A stretch of 64,000 nucleotides of DNA from Thermomonas sp. HDW16. GTDB lineage: Bacteria; Pseudomonadota; Gammaproteobacteria; Xanthomonadales; Xanthomonadaceae. Every line of letters starts with the position of its first letter. Position 1 is the stretch's first letter. The stretch lies in assembly GCF_011302915.1 (NCBI RefSeq), contig NZ_CP049872.1, forward strand, positions 62,001 to 126,000, in the 5' to 3' direction. Positions 18,867 through 27,764 of the stretch are shown here, one piece after another. The notes under the pieces are model-generated. The model was not told the origin of the DNA. It searched no databases and saw nothing but the letters and a program-made list of their open reading frames with translations. The translations under genes and the position numbers were made by a program.

Positions 18867-20033
18867 TCAGTCCGCGGTCTTCGGATAGGCGAGCAGGATC
18901 ACCAGGTCGTCCTCGCCGGCCTGCTGCAACGCATGGGAGCTGCCGGGACGGGTGAGCATCGCATCGCCGGGGCCGACATCGCGAATCGTCCCGTCGACGA
19001 TATAGCGGCCCTTGCCGCTGACCACGTAATAGATCTCGTCCTTGTCGTGCTGGTGCAAGCCGATGCCGGCACCCTTGTGCAACACGCGCTTGCGAAAGAA
19101 GAACGACAGGCCGGACGCATCGGCGAACAGCGGGTAGGCGGTGGTGGTGCCGGCACCGCCGTGCGGACCGGGTTGCTGGCGCGCCAGGCCGGCCACGTTC
19201 ACCACCAGCGACGGATGCGCTTGCGTGCGGCGATCTTCGAGCGCGGTGTCGCGCGCTCCGCAGTCGGTATCGCGCACGACCTGTTTCGCCAATGGCGGAT
19301 CCAGCGCTTTCCAGCCAGCCACCACCAGGCAGGCGACCAGTACCGCGCCGCGTTCCTGCAGGTGGGTATCGTCGGCCTGTTGCTGTTCCGGCACGTGCAT
19401 GAAGAACGGCTTTGAGGCCTCGTCGCCCAGCGCGCGCAACCAGGCCATCGAGGCCGCGTTGAGATCGATCAGGCCGACGCCTTCGCGCTGCGCCAGCGTA
19501 CGCACCGCCGAGGCATATTCGCCATGTGTGTCCAGCAACTGGTCGATCTTGCTGCCGCGCTCGAACTTGCGCCGCGCCAATGGCGTGATGAGGATCGGCG
19601 TCGCGCCCTTCGCCCGCGCCAGCGCCACGTAACGCATCAACCATTGCGGGAAGGCCTCCGCGGGTTCGTTGTAACGCGTCGGGTCTTCGGCCTTTTCGTC
19701 GTTGTGGCCGAACTGGATCAACAGCACATCGCCGCGCGACAGCGATTTTTCCACCGGCGCCAGCCAGCCTTCTTCGATGAAACTGCGCGAACTGCGGCCG
19801 GACTGCGCATGGTTGCGCACCTGCCACGCTGCGGGATCGAGGAAGGACTGCAGCTGCATGCCCCAGCCCTGCCGCGGTGCGCGTTCGGCGCCGTATTCGC
19901 TGGCGGTGGAATCGCCGACGATGAACACATGTCTTGCAGCCGCTTGCCGCGGCTCTGCAGCAACGACCTGCAGCGCCGCGCCCAACAGCGCGGCGCACCA
20001 CAGCCAGCGGTTAGCGCGCCAGCCAGCCACCAT
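18867..20033 (-). CDS. Rhamnogalacturonan acetylesterase fused to a C-terminal cupin
   Basis: An exported protein of 388 residues. The signal peptide lies in residues 1-27 (WLWCAALLGAALQVVAAEP). An SGNH hydrolase of the CE12 rhamnogalacturonan acetylesterase type follows: catalytic Ser in FIVGDSTASEYG, the HND block in QFGHNDEK, and Asp-His in DDTHLQERGA. It removes acetyl groups from pectin side regions. From about residue 280 a second, cupin-like domain follows (LHQHDKDEIYYVVSGKGRY...TRPGSSHAL), with the metal-binding His/Glu pattern. Both halves are in one uninterrupted frame. The start at 20033 lies inside the end of kduD (23-base overlap), so it is the last gene of the minus-strand pectin operon. 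Confidence 0.85.
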   Translation of the reverse strand: MVAGWRANRWLWCAALLGAALQVVAAEPRQAAARHVFIVGDSTASEYGAERAPRQGWGMQLQSFLDPAAWQVRNHAQSGRSSRSFIEEGWLAPVEKSLSRGDVLLIQFGHNDEKAEDPTRYNEPAEAFPQWLMRYVALARAKGATPILITPLARRKFERGSKIDQLLDTHGEYASAVRTLAQREGVGLIDLNAASMAWLRALGDEASKPFFMHVPEQQQADDTHLQERGAVLVACLVVAGWKALDPPLAKQVVRDTDCGARDTALEDRRTQAHPSLVVNVAGLARQQPGPHGGAGTTTAYPLFADASGLSFFFRKRVLHKGAGIGLHQHDKDEIYYVVSGKGRYIVDGTIRDVGPGDAMLTRPGSSHALQQAGEDDLVILLAYPKTAD

Positions 20034-20766
20034 CGACCGGGATGATCGCGCCGTTGACGTAGTCCGACGCACTGCTGGCCAGGAACACGGCGGTGCCGCC
20101 CAGGTCGGCCGGCACGCCCCAGCGGCCCGCCGGGATGCGGTCGAGGATCGCCTTGTTGCGGTCTTCGTCGGCGCGCAGCTGGGCGGTGTTGTCGGTGGCC
20201 ATGTAGCCCGGCGCGATGGCGTTGATGTTGACGCCCTTGTTGCCCCACTCGTTGGCCAGCAGGCGGGTGATGCCGGCGATGCCGGACTTCGACGCGGTGT
20301 ACGAGGGCACGCGGATGCCGCCCTGGAAGCTCAGCATCGAGGCGATGTTGATGATCTTGCCGCGGCCCTGCGCGATGAAATGGCGGCCTGCCGCCTGCGC
20401 CATGAAGAACGCGGACTTGATGTTGACGTTCATCACCTCGTCCCAGTCCTGCTCGCTGAAATCGACCGCGTCGGCGCGACGGATCAGGCCGGCGTTGTTG
20501 ACCAGGATGTCGAGCCCGCCGAGCCCGCCGAGCGTTTCCTGCACGATGCGGTCGATCGGCTCCAGCGAGGACAGGTTGGCCTGGATGGCGACGAAGCGCC
20601 GGCCCAACGCCGTCACCATCGCCTCGGTCTCGGTGGGCGGCGCGATGCCGGCCGCGGCGATGTCGGCGCCGGCTTCGGCCAACGCCAGCGCGATGCCCTG
20701 TCCCAGGCCGGTGTTCGCGCCGGTGACCAGTGCCACCTTGCCTTGCAGGCTGAACGGATTCGTCAT
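20011..20766 (-). CDS. kduD: 2-dehydro-3-deoxy-D-gluconate 5-dehydrogenase KduD
   Basis: SDR enzyme that reduces 2,5-diketo-3-deoxygluconate to 2-keto-3-deoxygluconate with NAD(P)H, the step after KduI in pectin breakdown. It has 251 residues with TGANTGLG, NNAGLI, the catalytic ASMLSF...YTASKSG (Ser-Tyr-Lys), and the KduD-typical stretch INAIAPGYMATDNTAQLRAD. It follows kduI after 22 bases and overlaps the acetylesterase gene. Confidence 0.93.
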   Translation of the reverse strand: MTNPFSLQGKVALVTGANTGLGQGIALALAEAGADIAAAGIAPPTETEAMVTALGRRFVAIQANLSSLEPIDRIVQETLGGLGGLDILVNNAGLIRRADAVDFSEQDWDEVMNVNIKSAFFMAQAAGRHFIAQGRGKIINIASMLSFQGGIRVPSYTASKSGIAGITRLLANEWGNKGVNINAIAPGYMATDNTAQLRADEDRNKAILDRIPAGRWGVPADLGGTAVFLASSASDYVNGAIIPVDGGWLAR

Positions 20767-20788
20767 CGTGTGATCCTCGTGGTCGCGC

Positions 20789-21637
20789 TTACTTGAGCTG
20801 GCAGATGTCGAGTACGTGCATGTCGGTGTAGTCCAGGTTTTCGCCGCCCATCGCCCAGATGAAGGCGTAGTTGCTGGTGCCGGCGCCCATGTGGATCGAC
20901 CACGGCGGCGACACCACCGCCTCGTCGTTTTTGACCACGATGTGGCGCTGCGATTCCGGCTGGCCCATGAAGTGGTAGACGCGGTCGTTCTCGGGCAGGT
21001 CGAAGTAGAAATAGACCTCGCTGCGGCGGTCGTGCAGGTGCGGCGGCATGGTGTTCCACACGCTGCCGGTCTTCAGCACGGTCAGGCCCAGCAACAGCTG
21101 CGAGGACTGGCAGGTGGCCGGCACGATGAACTGGTAGATGGTGCGTTCGTTGCTGGTCTCCAGCGCGCCGCGCTCCAGCGCCACCGCGTCCTTGATCGAC
21201 AATTGCTTGGTCGTGAAACGCGCATGCGCCGGGGTCGAGGCGAGGTAGAACTTCGCCGGGTTGGCCGCATCGTCGGAGGCGAACACGACATCCACGCTGC
21301 CCATCGCCACGTACAGGCCATCCTTCGGGCCCAGCGCGAAGGTGGTGCCGTCCACGGTGACCGTGCCCGCACCTGCGCCGACATTGATCACGCCCAGCTC
21401 GCGGCGTTCGAGGAACGGATGCCCGGCGGCCGAGGCCGGCTCGGTCTGTTTCGGCAACGCGACCGTCTGCGATACCGGGGCCGCGCCGCCGATCACGAAG
21501 CGCTCGTTGTGCGAATAGTTGAGCTGCACGCTGTCGGCCACGAACAGGTCGCCGACCAGGTAGCGGTCGCGCAGTTGGTCGTTGCTGGCGCCGGCCATCA
21601 TGTCCGGATGGGTGGCGTGGTAGGTCTTGCAGAACAT
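20789..21637 (-). CDS. kduI: 5-dehydro-4-deoxy-D-glucuronate isomerase KduI
   Basis: Cytoplasmic cupin-fold isomerase of 282 residues that converts 5-keto-4-deoxyuronate, released from unsaturated galacturonate, to 2,5-diketo-3-deoxygluconate. The metal site [15 protein letters not shown] (His-x-His...Glu) is intact, and the N-terminus [13 protein letters not shown] is typical. It is first of the kduI-kduD-acetylesterase transcription unit, with a promoter and LacI-type operator about 60 bases upstream. Confidence 0.95.
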   Translation of the reverse strand: MFCKTYHATHPDMMAGASNDQLRDRYLVGDLFVADSVQLNYSHNERFVIGGAAPVSQTVALPKQTEPASAAGHPFLERRELGVINVGAGAGTVTVDGTTFALGPKDGLYVAMGSVDVVFASDDAANPAKFYLASTPAHARFTTKQLSIKDAVALERGALETSNERTIYQFIVPATCQSSQLLLGLTVLKTGSVWNTMPPHLHDRRSEVYFYFDLPENDRVYHFMGQPESQRHIVVKNDEAVVSPPWSIHMGAGTSNYAFIWAMGGENLDYTDMHVLDICQLK

Positions 21638-21672
21638 GGACGCTCCGTCGCTGCGATCGTGGATTCAGGTGC

Positions 21673-21702
21673 AGTCTAGCGGCATTTGGTAACCGGTGTC
21701 AT
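21673..21702 (-). promoter_or_regulatory. kduI promoter with pectin-regulon operator
   Basis: On the minus strand a -35-like ATGACA (21697-21702) and a -10-like TAGACT (21673-21678) are 18 bases apart. The spacer is filled by the LacI-type motif TGGTAACCGGTGTCA (plus strand 21687-21701), centred on the palindrome ACCGGT. The same motif recurs at the other promoters of the cluster, so repression by the adjacent LacI protein is likely (inference). A second imperfect repeat, ACGC-N3-GCGT, lies just upstream (21704-21714). Confidence 0.6.
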
Positions 21703-21735
21703 TACGCGGTGCGTCAAATCTTCGCCATGGGCCGC

Positions 21736-22791
21736 TCAGGCTGGCGGCTGGGTGGAATCGCGGATGATCAGATGCGGGCGGATGCTGGCCGCAGCCAGCG
21801 CATTGGCGCCTTCCGGCTGCAGCAGCATGGCGGCGGCGATGCGCCCGGTATCGCGGGTATTGCGCCGCACCGAGGTCAACGCAGGCCATAGCCGCGAGGC
21901 CAGCGGGCTGTCGTCGAAACCGACGATCGACAGCTCGCGCGGGATGCTGATCCCGGCGCGCATGGCGACCTTGTACACGCCCGCGGCCATCTCGTCGTTG
22001 CCGGTGAAGATCGCGCTGGGCCGCTTCTTGCCGGCCAGCAATTGCTCCGCCGCGGCCACGCCGGATTCGAAGGTGTAGCCGGCTTCGACGATGCGCGACT
22101 TCGGCAGTTCGATGCCACGCCGCCGCAACACTTCCAGGAAGCCGTCGGTGCGCTCGATCGCCGAGCGATACGCGCTTGGGCCGGTGATCAGGGCGATATC
22201 GGTATGGCCGAGCGAGAGCAGGTATTCGGCGACTTCGGCGGCACCGTTGCGGTCGTGGGTGACCACCATCCGCGACGGATCGTCCATCGCCACCGAGGCG
22301 ATGCGCGCGTAGCGGCAGCCGATATCGGCCAGCATTTCCGCCAGCGCATCGTCTTCCGATGCGCGCGGCACCAGCATCACCCCGTGCAGCTTCTGCTGCT
22401 GCGCGAAGCGGCGCACGCCATCGATGTAACCGGGGCTGCGGCTGTCGCAGGGATGCACGACCAGCTCGAAGCCGGAATCGCGCAGTGCGTCGAGTGCGCC
22501 GTATTGCATGTTGACGATGTACTGCGCGGTCGGGTTGTCGTAGACCATGCCGATCAGGAACGACCGCCGGAACGCCAGTGCGCGTGCCATCGGATCCGGC
22601 GAATAGCCCACTTCGCGCATCACCGCTTCCACCCGCTCGCGGGTATCCGGCTTCACCAGCGGCGACTTGTTGATGATCCGCGACACGGTCTTCTTGGACA
22701 CGCCGGACAGCCGCGCGATGTCGTTGATCGTCGACGCGCGGGTCGCCGGCTTGGCGGTGGAAGAGGTTTCGGGCGGTTTGCGTGCGGGCAT
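21736..22791 (-). CDS. LacI family regulator of the pectin cluster (KdgR-like)
   Basis: A 351-residue repressor. The N-terminal LacI helix-turn-helix (STINDIARLSGVSKKTVSRI, then VKPDTRERVEAV and the hinge MARALAF) is followed by a periplasmic-binding-protein-like effector domain (FLIGMVYDNPTAQYIV...SIVGFDDSPLA). The start at 22791 adds a short polar leader. It lies inside the pectin gene set on the same strand, between the PL10 lyase and kduI, and shared ACCGGTGTCA sites surround the cluster. A regulator responding to a pectin breakdown intermediate is therefore likely. The effector is unknown. Confidence 0.88.
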   Translation of the reverse strand: MPARKPPETSSTAKPATRASTINDIARLSGVSKKTVSRIINKSPLVKPDTRERVEAVMREVGYSPDPMARALAFRRSFLIGMVYDNPTAQYIVNMQYGALDALRDSGFELVVHPCDSRSPGYIDGVRRFAQQQKLHGVMLVPRASEDDALAEMLADIGCRYARIASVAMDDPSRMVVTHDRNGAAEVAEYLLSLGHTDIALITGPSAYRSAIERTDGFLEVLRRRGIELPKSRIVEAGYTFESGVAAAEQLLAGKKRPSAIFTGNDEMAAGVYKVAMRAGISIPRELSIVGFDDSPLASRLWPALTSVRRNTRDTGRIAAAMLLQPEGANALAAASIRPHLIIRDSTQPPA

Positions 22792-22818
22792 GTGCTTGGG
22801 TCGGGTCGCGTGCAGGGA

Positions 22819-22832
22819 GGATACCGGTGCCA
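22819..22832. promoter_or_regulatory. Weak operator-like site before the LacI gene
   Basis: GATACCGGTGCCA lies in the 52-base gap between the PL10 lyase and the regulator. It matches the ACCGGTGTCA core with one change. Possible autoregulation or partial readthrough control. Low confidence. Confidence 0.3.
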
Positions 22833-22843
22833 GCCGCCGGCCG

Positions 22844-23986
22844 TTACTCCGCTGCGACCGGCAGCTGCCGCGCGCGCCAGGCCGGATAGTCGCGATCGAG
22901 CAATGCCCGTGGCCAATCGCCATACCAGGCATAGCCGGTGCGGCGTTCGCGGCTGACATCCTGATAACGCGCCAGTCGGCGCCCATCGCGATCCGCCAGC
23001 ACCACGCTGTTGTCGCCGAGATCGTGGAAGCGTGCCCACAGACCATGCGCCGAGGCATCCGCGACCAGTCGTCGATCCTTGCTGCTCTCGTGATAGCGGA
23101 ATTGTTCCGCCGGCGCATCGAAGGTCTCCAGTCGCCAGCCGTGCAACTCCACGCGCTGCAGCCACTGCGCCGCGCCATCGACGGCGGCGCGCACTTGCGG
23201 TGAAGGCGACGGGATCGACATCAGGTAACGCACCACACCCACGGTTTCCTGCGTGGCGATCGCCGGCAATTCGAACTTGCGTCCCGGCGCGGGCTGCAGC
23301 GTGGTTTCGTCGTATTGCCCGGCCCAGCCTGCCAGGCCGTCGCCCTGCCGCACCTGCAAACGCAGCACGCAGGCATCGCCGTGCTGGATCGCCTGTTGCA
23401 CGCGCGCCAGCAGCGCGCCGTCGACGAAGGCATAGCGACGTCGATCGTCGACCACCTTGCGCAAGGTACCGAGCACGCCAGCGGTCACATCGTCAGCGAA
23501 GGTGATGCGTGGGTGGTAGGACTGCGATGCCGGCACGGTATGCGGCCAGCCGCCACAGGACGCGATCTGGTGCGCAAGGGTGAATTCGAGTCCGCGCAGG
23601 CTGCCATCGCGATAGCGCACATCACCGGTGAGTGCGTACGCGGTGGCAAGGTAGTCGAGCTGGGTGTAGATATTGCGGTTGTCGAAGCTGCCACCGGATT
23701 TCTGCGCTTCCTGCGCATAGCGTGTGCGCGTTTCGTCGTCGAGGATCCGCGCCGGGTCCTCGTTCTCCTTCCAGCCGCCGTCGCGGCGCTGGTACAGCAG
23801 GATGGTGTCGGCGATCTTCGCCACCGCATCCGGCGCATGCCGCGGATATTTGTCGCCATGCACGTTGCGCCAATGATGGATGGCATCGTCGAAGCCGCCC
23901 AACGCCGGCGCCTCCTGCGGCGCAACAGCAGCACAAGCCGTCCCCGCACACGCCATCAGCACACACAGCAATGGCGCGCGCAACAT
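22844..23986 (-). CDS. Pectate lyase, PL10 family
   Basis: Exported polysaccharide lyase that cleaves polygalacturonate by beta-elimination. It has 380 residues, a signal peptide (MLRAPLLCVLMACAGTACAA), then the (alpha/alpha) toroid-type PL10 sequence: QRRDGGWKENEDPAR, SFDNRNIYTQLDYLATAY, CGGWPHTVPASQSYHPRITFAD and GYAWYGDWPRALL. The start at 23986 shares one base with the stop of dctM. It lies in a minus-strand run with the TRAP genes upstream and the LacI gene 52 bases downstream. The product feeds the TRAP transporter. Confidence 0.88.
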   Translation of the reverse strand: MLRAPLLCVLMACAGTACAAVAPQEAPALGGFDDAIHHWRNVHGDKYPRHAPDAVAKIADTILLYQRRDGGWKENEDPARILDDETRTRYAQEAQKSGGSFDNRNIYTQLDYLATAYALTGDVRYRDGSLRGLEFTLAHQIASCGGWPHTVPASQSYHPRITFADDVTAGVLGTLRKVVDDRRRYAFVDGALLARVQQAIQHGDACVLRLQVRQGDGLAGWAGQYDETTLQPAPGRKFELPAIATQETVGVVRYLMSIPSPSPQVRAAVDGAAQWLQRVELHGWRLETFDAPAEQFRYHESSKDRRLVADASAHGLWARFHDLGDNSVVLADRDGRRLARYQDVSRERRTGYAWYGDWPRALLDRDYPAWRARQLPVAAE

Positions 23987-25269
23987 CACGACTTCAATAC
24001 CGCCGGCAGCCACAACGAAAGCCCGGGGAACAGCGCCACCACCAGCAGCACCAGCAGGCCGGCCAGCCAGAACGGCCAGATCGTGCGCATGCTCTGGCCG
24101 ATGCTGATCTTGCCGATCGCGGTGCCGATGAACAGCACCGAGCCCACCGGCGGGGTGACCAGGCCGATGCCGCCGGTCAGCACCAGCACCAGGCCGAAAT
24201 GCACCGGATCGATGCCATAGGCCTTGGCTACCGGCAGGAAAATCGGCGTGCAGATCAGGATCATCGGCGCCAGATCCATGAACGTGCCCAGCACCAGCAA
24301 TGCCAGCACGATCAGCAACAAGGCCGCGTGCTTGCTTTCGGCGAACGATTGCAGCGCTTCCACCGCCGCGGTCGGCACCTGCAGGTAAGCCAGCAGCCAA
24401 CCGAACACCGCCGCCGCCGCGATCACGAACAGGATCGCGCCCGCACTGCGTGCGGCATGGGTGATCGCGGCGAGGAATCCGCGGATACCGAGTTGCCGAT
24501 ACAGCAGGCCGGTGACCAGCAGCGCGTACACCACCGCGATCGCCGCGCTTTCCACTGCAGTGAAGATGCCGGCACGGATGCCGAAGAAGATCAGCGCGAC
24601 CAGGCCCAGGCCGGGCAAGGCCGACAGCAGGCGCAGCATCACCGCGCGCCTGCCGGGGAACGGCTCCACGCCGTAACCGCGATGCCGCGCCACCGCATAA
24701 CCGGTGATCATCAGCACCACCGTCATCAGCAAGGCGGGGACGATGCCGGCGGCGAACAGATCGGCGATCGACAAGCCACCGCCCGCCGCCGCCGAATACA
24801 GGATCAGGTTGTGCGAAGGCGGCACCAGCAACGCCACCAGTGCGGCGGTGATGCTGACGTTGACCGCATAGTCGCGGTCGTAGCCGCGCTTGATCATCTG
24901 CGGAATCATCGTGCCGCCAACCGCCGACACGTCCGCGATCGCCGAGCCCGACACGCCGCCGAAGAACAGCGACGAGAGGATGCTGACCTGCCCCAGGCCA
25001 CCGCGCAGGCGGCCGACCAGTGACGATGCCAGCGCGATCAGGCGTTCGGAGATGCCTCCACGCAGCATCAGCTCGCCGGCGAAGATGAACAACGGAATCG
25101 CGATCAGGCTGGCGGATCCGGAGCCGGCCGAGATCTGCTGCACCAGCACGATCGTCGGCACATCCAGGTAGATCAGCGTCGCCAGCGAAGCGGCCGCCAG
25201 CGCGAAGGCGACCGGCACGCCGATCACCAGCAACAGGCCGAACACGATGAAGAGCAGGGCGATCGCCAT
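23986..25269 (-). CDS. dctM: TRAP transporter large permease DctM
   Basis: Twelve-helix inner-membrane subunit of a tripartite ATP-independent periplasmic transporter, 427 residues from the start at 25269 (MAIALLFIVFGLLLVIGVP). Typical DctM patterns are GGVSGSAIADVSAVG, LVPPSHNLILYSAAAGG, and TPPVGSVLFIGTAIGK. The family uses an ion gradient to import acids. The context says unsaturated oligogalacturonate or another pectin product. It starts one base after the dctQ stop. Confidence 0.92.
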   Translation of the reverse strand: MAIALLFIVFGLLLVIGVPVAFALAAASLATLIYLDVPTIVLVQQISAGSGSASLIAIPLFIFAGELMLRGGISERLIALASSLVGRLRGGLGQVSILSSLFFGGVSGSAIADVSAVGGTMIPQMIKRGYDRDYAVNVSITAALVALLVPPSHNLILYSAAAGGGLSIADLFAAGIVPALLMTVVLMITGYAVARHRGYGVEPFPGRRAVMLRLLSALPGLGLVALIFFGIRAGIFTAVESAAIAVVYALLVTGLLYRQLGIRGFLAAITHAARSAGAILFVIAAAAVFGWLLAYLQVPTAAVEALQSFAESKHAALLLIVLALLVLGTFMDLAPMILICTPIFLPVAKAYGIDPVHFGLVLVLTGGIGLVTPPVGSVLFIGTAIGKISIGQSMRTIWPFWLAGLLVLLVVALFPGLSLWLPAVLKS

Positions 25270-25270
25270 C

Positions 25271-25792
25271 TCAGTCGCCCTCCGCCACGGCCGGCGCGAC
25301 ACTCGCGCCTGTGTCGCCCGCGCGCAACTGCGCCAGCGCGAACAGCAGCATCAGCCCGCCGCCAATCGCGATCGGCAGGTAATCGATGCTTTCCGGCAGC
25401 GCCGCGCCCGCAGTCGGGATGTGCAGCCCATCGAGGAACAACACGCCGCCCCACCAGGCCATCATCGCCCCGATCACTGCCACCACCAGGGCCTGCAACA
25501 CGTTCAAGGCCTGCCGTGCACTGGGTTGCAGGGCATCGGCCAACAGCGAGAAGCTGAAATGCCGGCGCGCATGCACGCCGGCGGCGGCGCCCAGGCTCAT
25601 CGACGTGCTCAGCAACAGCACGGTGACCGGCTCGGTCCAGCTGGGTGAATCGTTCAGCACGTAGCGTGCGATCACCTGCCAGCCCTGCACCAGCACCAAC
25701 CCGAACAGGGCACAGGCAGCGATGGCGATGGACAGGCCGGCCAACCGATCGATCAAGCCTTGTGGTGCGGCGGGAGTAGTGGTTTCCGGCAT
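25271..25792 (-). CDS. dctQ: TRAP transporter small permease DctQ
   Basis: Four-helix small membrane subunit of the TRAP system (173 residues), with the family pattern VIARYVLNDSPSWTEPVTVLLL and HARRHFSFSLLADAL. The ATG at 25792 is preferred because GAGG stands five bases before it; a TTG five codons upstream is possible. Its start overlaps the end of the dctP coding region only if the upstream codon is used. Confidence 0.87.
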   Translation of the reverse strand: MPETTTPAAPQGLIDRLAGLSIAIAACALFGLVLVQGWQVIARYVLNDSPSWTEPVTVLLLSTSMSLGAAAGVHARRHFSFSLLADALQPSARQALNVLQALVVAVIGAMMAWWGGVLFLDGLHIPTAGAALPESIDYLPIAIGGGLMLLFALAQLRAGDTGASVAPAVAEGD

Positions 25793-25799
25793 GGAGGCC

Positions 25800-26783
25800 T
25801 CAGGCAAGCGCGCGGATGCGCCGGGTCAGGTCGTCGATCGCCGGGTTGCGGCGGTACGCGTCGAGCAACGGTTGCGCGGCACGCTGGAATGCGGGGATGT
25901 CGCAGTCGTTGAAGCGCACGCCGGACTCGATGACCGTGCGTCGCGACACCGCCTCGGACTCCGCCCATTTCGCCCGCATCACCTGCACCGATTCGCGCGC
26001 GAGTTCCAGCATCAGGCTGCGGTCGCGCGGCGCCAGCGCATCGAAACTGCGCTGCGACATCAGCAACACGTCCGGCGCATACGAATGCTCGCTCTGCGAC
26101 CAGTAGCGCGCGGCTTCGAAATGGCGGCTGGACTGGAAACTGCGGATATTGTTTTCCGCACCTTCGATCATGTGCGTCTCCATCCCGGAGAACACCTCGC
26201 CCAGCGCCAGCGGCGTCGGGTTGGCGCCGAACAGGCGCAGCATGCGGATGAAGATGTCGGAAACCGGCACGCGGATCTTCAATCCGTGCAGGTCGCGCGG
26301 TTCGACGATCGGATGTTTCGTGTTGTAGAAGCAGCGCGGGCCGCTGTCGTAGATCGCAAGCCCGACCAGGCTGCGCGCTTCGAAGCCCTTCAGCACGGCC
26401 GCGCCGACCTCGCCGTCCAATGCGCGGCGCTGGTGTTCGACCGACTCGAACACGTAAGGCAGGCACAACGCCTGGGTCAGCGGGAACGCATTGTTGAGCG
26501 CACCGGAATACACGCGGGTGATGTCGATGGCGCCGAACCGCGCCATGTCGATCGCTTCGGATTCGCGCCCGAGCTGGCCGGAGTGGTACTGGCGGATGCG
26601 GATGCGCCCACCGGTGCGGTTCTCGAGCTGTTCGCCGATCCAGCGCACCGCCGCCACCGTGGGGTAGTCCTTCACGTGCACGTCGGTCGCGGTGAGCACG
26701 CCATCGCGGCTCATGCCGAATGCCGGGAGCGCGGCACCGCAGGCCGCGCCGAGGCTGCCGGCGAGGAATGCGCGGCGCTTCAT
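25800..26783 (-). CDS. dctP: TRAP transporter substrate-binding protein DctP
   Basis: Periplasmic solute-binding subunit, 327 residues. The N-terminus MKRRAFLAGSLGAACGAALPAFG resembles a Tat-type or general signal (RR then hydrophobic core). The DctP fold is shown by GQLGRESEAIDMARFGAIDI, LRLFGANPTPLALGEVFSGM and THMIEGAENN. The TRAP ligand arginine region (LKIRVPVSDIF) is present, expected for binding a carboxylate such as an unsaturated galacturonate. The stop of the next upstream gene overlaps its start by four bases. Confidence 0.92.
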   Translation of the reverse strand: MKRRAFLAGSLGAACGAALPAFGMSRDGVLTATDVHVKDYPTVAAVRWIGEQLENRTGGRIRIRQYHSGQLGRESEAIDMARFGAIDITRVYSGALNNAFPLTQALCLPYVFESVEHQRRALDGEVGAAVLKGFEARSLVGLAIYDSGPRCFYNTKHPIVEPRDLHGLKIRVPVSDIFIRMLRLFGANPTPLALGEVFSGMETHMIEGAENNIRSFQSSRHFEAARYWSQSEHSYAPDVLLMSQRSFDALAPRDRSLMLELARESVQVMRAKWAESEAVSRRTVIESGVRFNDCDIPAFQRAAQPLLDAYRRNPAIDDLTRRIRALA

Positions 26784-27598
26784 GCCTGCCCCCCTTGCCC
26801 GGCAGGCGCAGCCGGCACCGCACGACCAACGATCTCGCCGTAGGCGCCGAAGCTGACCCGCCCTTCCTGCCCGGCACGGATATCGTGGATCCCGGTGGCA
26901 TTGCCGGTGGCGATCAGGTCGCCCGCCTTGAGCGGACGACCGCGCCGCGCCGAGCGCGACAAGGCGAAGGCATACGCCGCCAGCAGGCCGCCCGGCAGCG
27001 TGGTGGCACCGCCGCTGCCGACGCGTTCGCCGTCGATCCAGGTCTCCGCGCGCAATTCGCTTTCCGCGATCTGCTGCCAGTCTGGGATCTCCCCGCCGAT
27101 CACCAATCCGTTGTTGTTTCCGAAATCGGAGACCACCACGCGCGGCCCCAGCATATTGATGGTGGCAAGCGGGCTGCTGGCGATCTCCACGCCGACGAAC
27201 AGGCGCGCCGGCAGCGCCGCAGCGTCCTGCGCCGTCCAGTGCAGTTTGTGCCCCGGCGCATCCGCGTCCAGGCGCAGCACGTACTCGGCTTCGATCGCAC
27301 CGAAGCCTCCGGCGAACACCGGGAACCGGACCGCCTCGCCCGCCGCATGCACTTGGCCGGCATAGATCGGGCCGAGCAGGCGTTCGTCGCCGGAGTCGTC
27401 GCGACGTTCGGGTGCGATGTATCCCACCTTCCAGCCCACCACCCGGTCCGGCCAGCGGGCAATGGCGAGATCCTGCACGGCATAGGCCGCAACCAGATCG
27501 CGCGGCACGCTGCCCGGGAAGTCGGGCAACGACCGTCCCTGCAGGCGCGCCTGCACGAAGGCCTCGGCAATGGCCGCCGCCTCGTCCTGCCGTTCCAT
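26780..27598 (-). CDS. FAH-family 2-keto-4-pentenoate hydratase-like protein
   Basis: Cytoplasmic enzyme of the fumarylacetoacetate hydrolase / MhpD-type hydratase superfamily, 272 residues from the ATG at 27598. A start nine codons earlier at 27625 (MRLVNETLT) is possible. Recognisable parts are VGWKVGYIAP, the metal-ligand region FGAIEAEYVLRLDADAP, VEIASSP and ISGELRA-like ESELRAETWIDGERVG, then LKAGDLIATGNATGIHDI. It is first of the minus-strand unit with dctP. Its place in pectin catabolism is not textbook; an acyclic 2-keto acid substrate is inferred. Confidence 0.8.
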   Translation of the reverse strand: MERQDEAAAIAEAFVQARLQGRSLPDFPGSVPRDLVAAYAVQDLAIARWPDRVVGWKVGYIAPERRDDSGDERLLGPIYAGQVHAAGEAVRFPVFAGGFGAIEAEYVLRLDADAPGHKLHWTAQDAAALPARLFVGVEIASSPLATINMLGPRVVVSDFGNNNGLVIGGEIPDWQQIAESELRAETWIDGERVGSGGATTLPGGLLAAYAFALSRSARRGRPLKAGDLIATGNATGIHDIRAGQEGRVSFGAYGEIVGRAVPAAPAGQGGQA

Positions 27599-27670
27599 CG
27601 TCAGTGTCTCGTTGACCAATCGCATCCCCTCGGCCGATGTTGCGGTGCAGATGGCCTGTTCTTGTTGGTC

Positions 27671-27715
27671 GGTATAAGGTAAACCGGTGTCATTGACAAT
27701 ACGCACTGCGTCAAA
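27671..27715 (-). promoter_or_regulatory. Divergent promoter and operator, hydratase-TRAP unit / PL1 lyase
   Basis: For the minus strand, -35 TTGTCA (27694-27699) and -10 TATACC (27671-27676) are separated by exactly 17 bases. The LacI-type motif GGTAAACCGGTGTCATT (27678-27694) fills the spacer. For the plus strand, a perfect TTGACA (27693-27698) faces the PL1 gene, but its -10 is poor. The inverted repeat ACGCACTGCGT lies at 27701-27711, as in the kduI promoter. One bound repressor would block both directions (inference). Confidence 0.65.
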
Positions 27716-27764
27716 CCGATGGATTTCCACCATCGGCGCCGCATCCGCCACCATGGAGTCCACC

